From the NCBI GenBank assembly GCA_947488545.1, contig CANKZE010000004.1:1-64000 (forward strand): a stretch of DNA of 64,000 nucleotides. The letters are read 5' to 3'. The notes below the pieces were generated by a model. The model searched no databases. It worked only from the letters and a program-made list of their open reading frames with translations, and was not told the DNA's origin. The DNA is from Bacteroidota bacterium (GTDB lineage: Bacteria; Bacteroidota; Bacteroidia; Flavobacteriales; Flavobacteriaceae). Position numbers and translations under genes: made by a program. The first letter of the stretch is position 1, and the number at the start of each line of letters is the position of its first letter. Below are positions 61,366 to 64,000 of this stretch, piece by piece.

Positions 61366-61848
61366 CTACAATAATTTCTTATCAAACATTAGAGGCAATA
61401 AATTCTTCAATGAATCTGATTTATAAACGTTTCCAGATTCTCCCATAAAATAAATTTCAATGGGTTGTTCTTGTTTTATTTCATATTCAGAAATTGATTG
61501 GCGACAAGCCCCACAGGGTGGAATCGGAGTGAGTGTTTGATTGTGATCTGAAGTTGCAGAAATTGCTATTTTTGTAATTTTTGCATCAGGATAAAGTGCG
61601 CCAGCAGAAAATATGGCTACTCGTTCAGCACAGAGTCCAGAAGGATAAGCTGCATTTTCTTGGTTTGAACCTAACACAGTTTTATCATTATCCAATACTA
61701 TCGCAACTCCCACTCGAAAATGAGAATAGGGGGCATAAGCCATTTTTCTTATTTCAATAGCTTGTTCCATCAATGAAAAAACATCGTTTGGTAATTCTGA
61801 CACAGAATCAAAAACGGTGAAGGTTGTTGTAATACTTATTTCTTTCAT
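61366..61848 (-). CDS. cdd: Cytidine deaminase
   Basis: PYSHFRVGVAIV, SGLCAERVAIFSAG, PPCGACRQSISEY. Confidence 0.94.
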   Translation of the reverse strand: MKEISITTTFTVFDSVSELPNDVFSLMEQAIEIRKMAYAPYSHFRVGVAIVLDNDKTVLGSNQENAAYPSGLCAERVAIFSAGALYPDAKITKIAISATSDHNQTLTPIPPCGACRQSISEYEIKQEQPIEIYFMGESGNVYKSDSLKNLLPLMFDKKLL

Positions 61849-61865
61849 AATTTTTGAGGAAAAAA

Positions 61866-61892
61866 AATCCAAATTTCATTGAAATTTGGATT
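61866..61892 (-). terminator. Terminator downstream of porV
   Basis: AATCCAAATTTC-att-GAAATTTGGATT with T-run on minus strand. Confidence 0.85.
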
Positions 61893-61913
61893 CTAATTAT
61901 TAATAATCAACTA

Positions 61914-63107
61914 TTAATATTCTTCGTATTTATCTCCAAAGTTAAATGTTAAGGAGAATCGTAAGGTGTTTTCCAATGGGTTTTGAACTTTTGATGTTGA
62001 CATTAGATAGGAAACATCAATTTTAACCACATTGTATTTGAAGCCTGCACCAAATGTAAAATATTGCCTAGCTCCTTTCAACGGGCTTTCATGAAAATAA
62101 CCCATACGCATGGCAAAGGAATCTTGATACAAATACTCTGCTGCTGCCGAATAAGTTATTTCTCTTAACTCTTCGCTAAATCCACCCGGAGCATCATTGA
62201 AAGATTTAAAAATACCAGAAACCCATCCAATTTTTTTATAATCGTCATTGGCATCCCTTAAATCTTGGGTGTCAGGTATACCTCCACTGTTATTATAATC
62301 ATATAAATTAGAACTATCCATTTGAGGTGTTGGAACTAGCAATTTACTAATTTCCAAACTTGTTGTAATTTTGTTATAATCATCAAATATAAAATCAAAA
62401 CCACCACCTAATTTCATTTGCGCAGGTAAAAAATTCGCATTGATATCAGAAACATTGGCGTCATAATTTATTTTTGGGCCCAAGTTTTGAAAGTTGAAAC
62501 CCAATCGGTATCGACCATCAAAATCTGTAAAAGCAGTTGGCTCCGATTGAAAAAATCCTGCTACATCGAATGCGAATGTATTTGCAGCAGTTCTATCATT
62601 ATTATTATCAATTCTTAAACTAGAGCTAATAAATCTTCCAGCCACCGACATCGAAAATTTATCGCTTAATTTCAGTGCGTAGGAACCGTCAAATGATAAT
62701 TCATTTGGTCTAACCACATTTGCAGGATCAAATGCATTATCTCTAAGTTCAATTTCTCCAAGGCTAAAATATCTAATACTAAAAGCAAATGCACTTCTTT
62801 CGTTGTATCTATTAAAATAGTTTACTTGACCGAGTGATATATCATTTACCAATGCAGTAAGGTAGGGAGTATAACTAGTTGTAAATCCTTGTTTTTCAGT
62901 TGAAAAGGCATATTTTGCAGGATTCCATTGTTGAGAAAAGGCATCAGCCGAAGTGGCAACTCCTTGGTCCCCTAAACCTGCAGCTCTAGCATCGGCAGCG
63001 ATTAATAAAAAAGGAACCCCCGTAGTTATTACCCTTTCTTGTGCTTTTATGTTTGAAATTGCAGTAAAGCAAATCAGTATTATGGCGATTCTTTTCATTC
63101 TATTCAA
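61914..63107 (-). CDS. porV: T9SS outer membrane protein PorV
   Basis: TTGVPFLLIAADARAAGLGDQGVATSADAFSQQWNPAKYAF; next to porU. Confidence 0.93.
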   Translation of the reverse strand: MNRMKRIAIILICFTAISNIKAQERVITTGVPFLLIAADARAAGLGDQGVATSADAFSQQWNPAKYAFSTEKQGFTTSYTPYLTALVNDISLGQVNYFNRYNERSAFAFSIRYFSLGEIELRDNAFDPANVVRPNELSFDGSYALKLSDKFSMSVAGRFISSSLRIDNNNDRTAANTFAFDVAGFFQSEPTAFTDFDGRYRLGFNFQNLGPKINYDANVSDINANFLPAQMKLGGGFDFIFDDYNKITTSLEISKLLVPTPQMDSSNLYDYNNSGGIPDTQDLRDANDDYKKIGWVSGIFKSFNDAPGGFSEELREITYSAAAEYLYQDSFAMRMGYFHESPLKGARQYFTFGAGFKYNVVKIDVSYLMSTSKVQNPLENTLRFSLTFNFGDKYEEY

Positions 63108-63136
63108 AAATTATATTAGACAAATATAGTACATTA

Positions 63137-64000
63137 TTAAAGTATTACCAATTTTTCAAACTTTTCCGATTGTTGATTGGTTAAAGTTGATTTCACAGTT
63201 AATTTGTAAACGTAAACTCCTTTACCAATTTTATCTCCAAAATCGTCTTTTCCATCCCATGTAATTTCTCGCGAAAGAAATCCATCGGTGTAAACCACTT
63301 GATTTTTTGACCAAACTATTTTACCGGTAATTGTCATCACTTGAACTTGAACTTCCAGAGGCTCATAGGGATGATTATGGGTGAACCAAAATTGGGTATA
63401 ATTCACAAATGGGTTTGGATAATTTAGAACATTAGTTAGCGTCATTGTATCGTCACTAACTACAACAAATTGAATTTCAGCGCTAATAGGATTGTTGTAA
63501 ACATCCCAAGCTTTAAAAGTAATAGTATGTATTCCAGGTGCTAAGTTTCTAAAAGGATATCTTAATTTTCCTTTTTTATAATTATCCAATTCTGTTTCGT
63601 AATAGTCATTAATAATATAAGGTTCACTTTCATTACCATCTAAAATGGCAACAATATCGTGCCCAATTCCACTTGCCGTATTAATTCCATTTTCATCTTC
63701 AAGATAAGCAAGAAAAAATGGAGATGCATTCGTTATTCCACCATAAACAAACGTTTGATCATTCATGTATAATTTTACCGACGGAGGAGTGGTGTCGGCT
63801 GCTGCCAATGTGTTAATGCCACCAATTTTAATAGTTGTATCGACTCCCGAATTATCAATAAATTCTGAATTTTTTTTCGAATAAAAACTTACTCTACCAT
63901 TTCCAACAGGGATTTTAATGTCTCTTGGAACTACAAATCCAAATTCAAATTGTCCATTTACAACAGTGGCATTTCCTCTGAAAATGGTTTCACCCAACGT
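63137..64000 (-). CDS. porU: T9SS sortase PorU, C-terminal part (runs off right edge)
   Basis: VLNYPNPFVNYTQFWFTHNHPYEPLEVQVQVMTITGKIVWSKNQ...; immediately upstream of porV. Confidence 0.88.
   Translation of the reverse strand, partial: TLGETIFRGNATVVNGQFEFGFVVPRDIKIPVGNGRVSFYSKKNSEFIDNSGVDTTIKIGGINTLAAADTTPPSVKLYMNDQTFVYGGITNASPFFLAYLEDENGINTASGIGHDIVAILDGNESEPYIINDYYETELDNYKKGKLRYPFRNLAPGIHTITFKAWDVYNNPISAEIQFVVVSDDTMTLTNVLNYPNPFVNYTQFWFTHNHPYEPLEVQVQVMTITGKIVWSKNQVVYTDGFLSREITWDGKDDFGDKIGKGVYVYKLTVKSTLTNQQSEKFEKLVIL

Overview
This 64-kb window is AT-rich chromosome from a Flavobacterium-like Bacteroidota. It is mostly dense housekeeping sequence; I saw no transposase, prophage, CRISPR array or defence island. 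Landmarks, left to right: the 5' end of rpsO; a T9SS-tail RCC1-repeat secreted protein; a galactan/galactose operon (SSS transporter, galT, galK, GH2, GH53, galM); an exosortase-F (xrtF) pair; a Cys-rich small protein / TonB receptor / HMA metallochaperone module; DedA; groESL; secG; lptE; a sigma-54 activator; miaB; topA; formimidoylglutamase-like; the gldKLMN gliding/T9SS operon; ABC-F; tig-clpP-clpX; GH3-like; DUF2797; AsmA-like; a folK-deoxynucleoside kinase fusion; mutS; tRNA-Gly and tRNA-Leu; an S46 peptidase; kdtA; a DegT aminotransferase; galE; a glycosyltransferase; aceF-pdhA; cdd; porV and partial porU. The most unusual signal is non-genic. Phased heptanucleotide repeats (GTTGATG/CATCAAC-like and AT-rich relatives) occur directly upstream of several start codons, some as long imperfect inverted repeats, and also in-frame inside both linkers of the AceF E2 protein. 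There is also a 14 x 6-bp hexamer array, and two intergenic hairpin elements with shared terminal sequences that look like a dispersed non-coding repeat family. All family assignments come from reading the sequences by eye; no database search was run.
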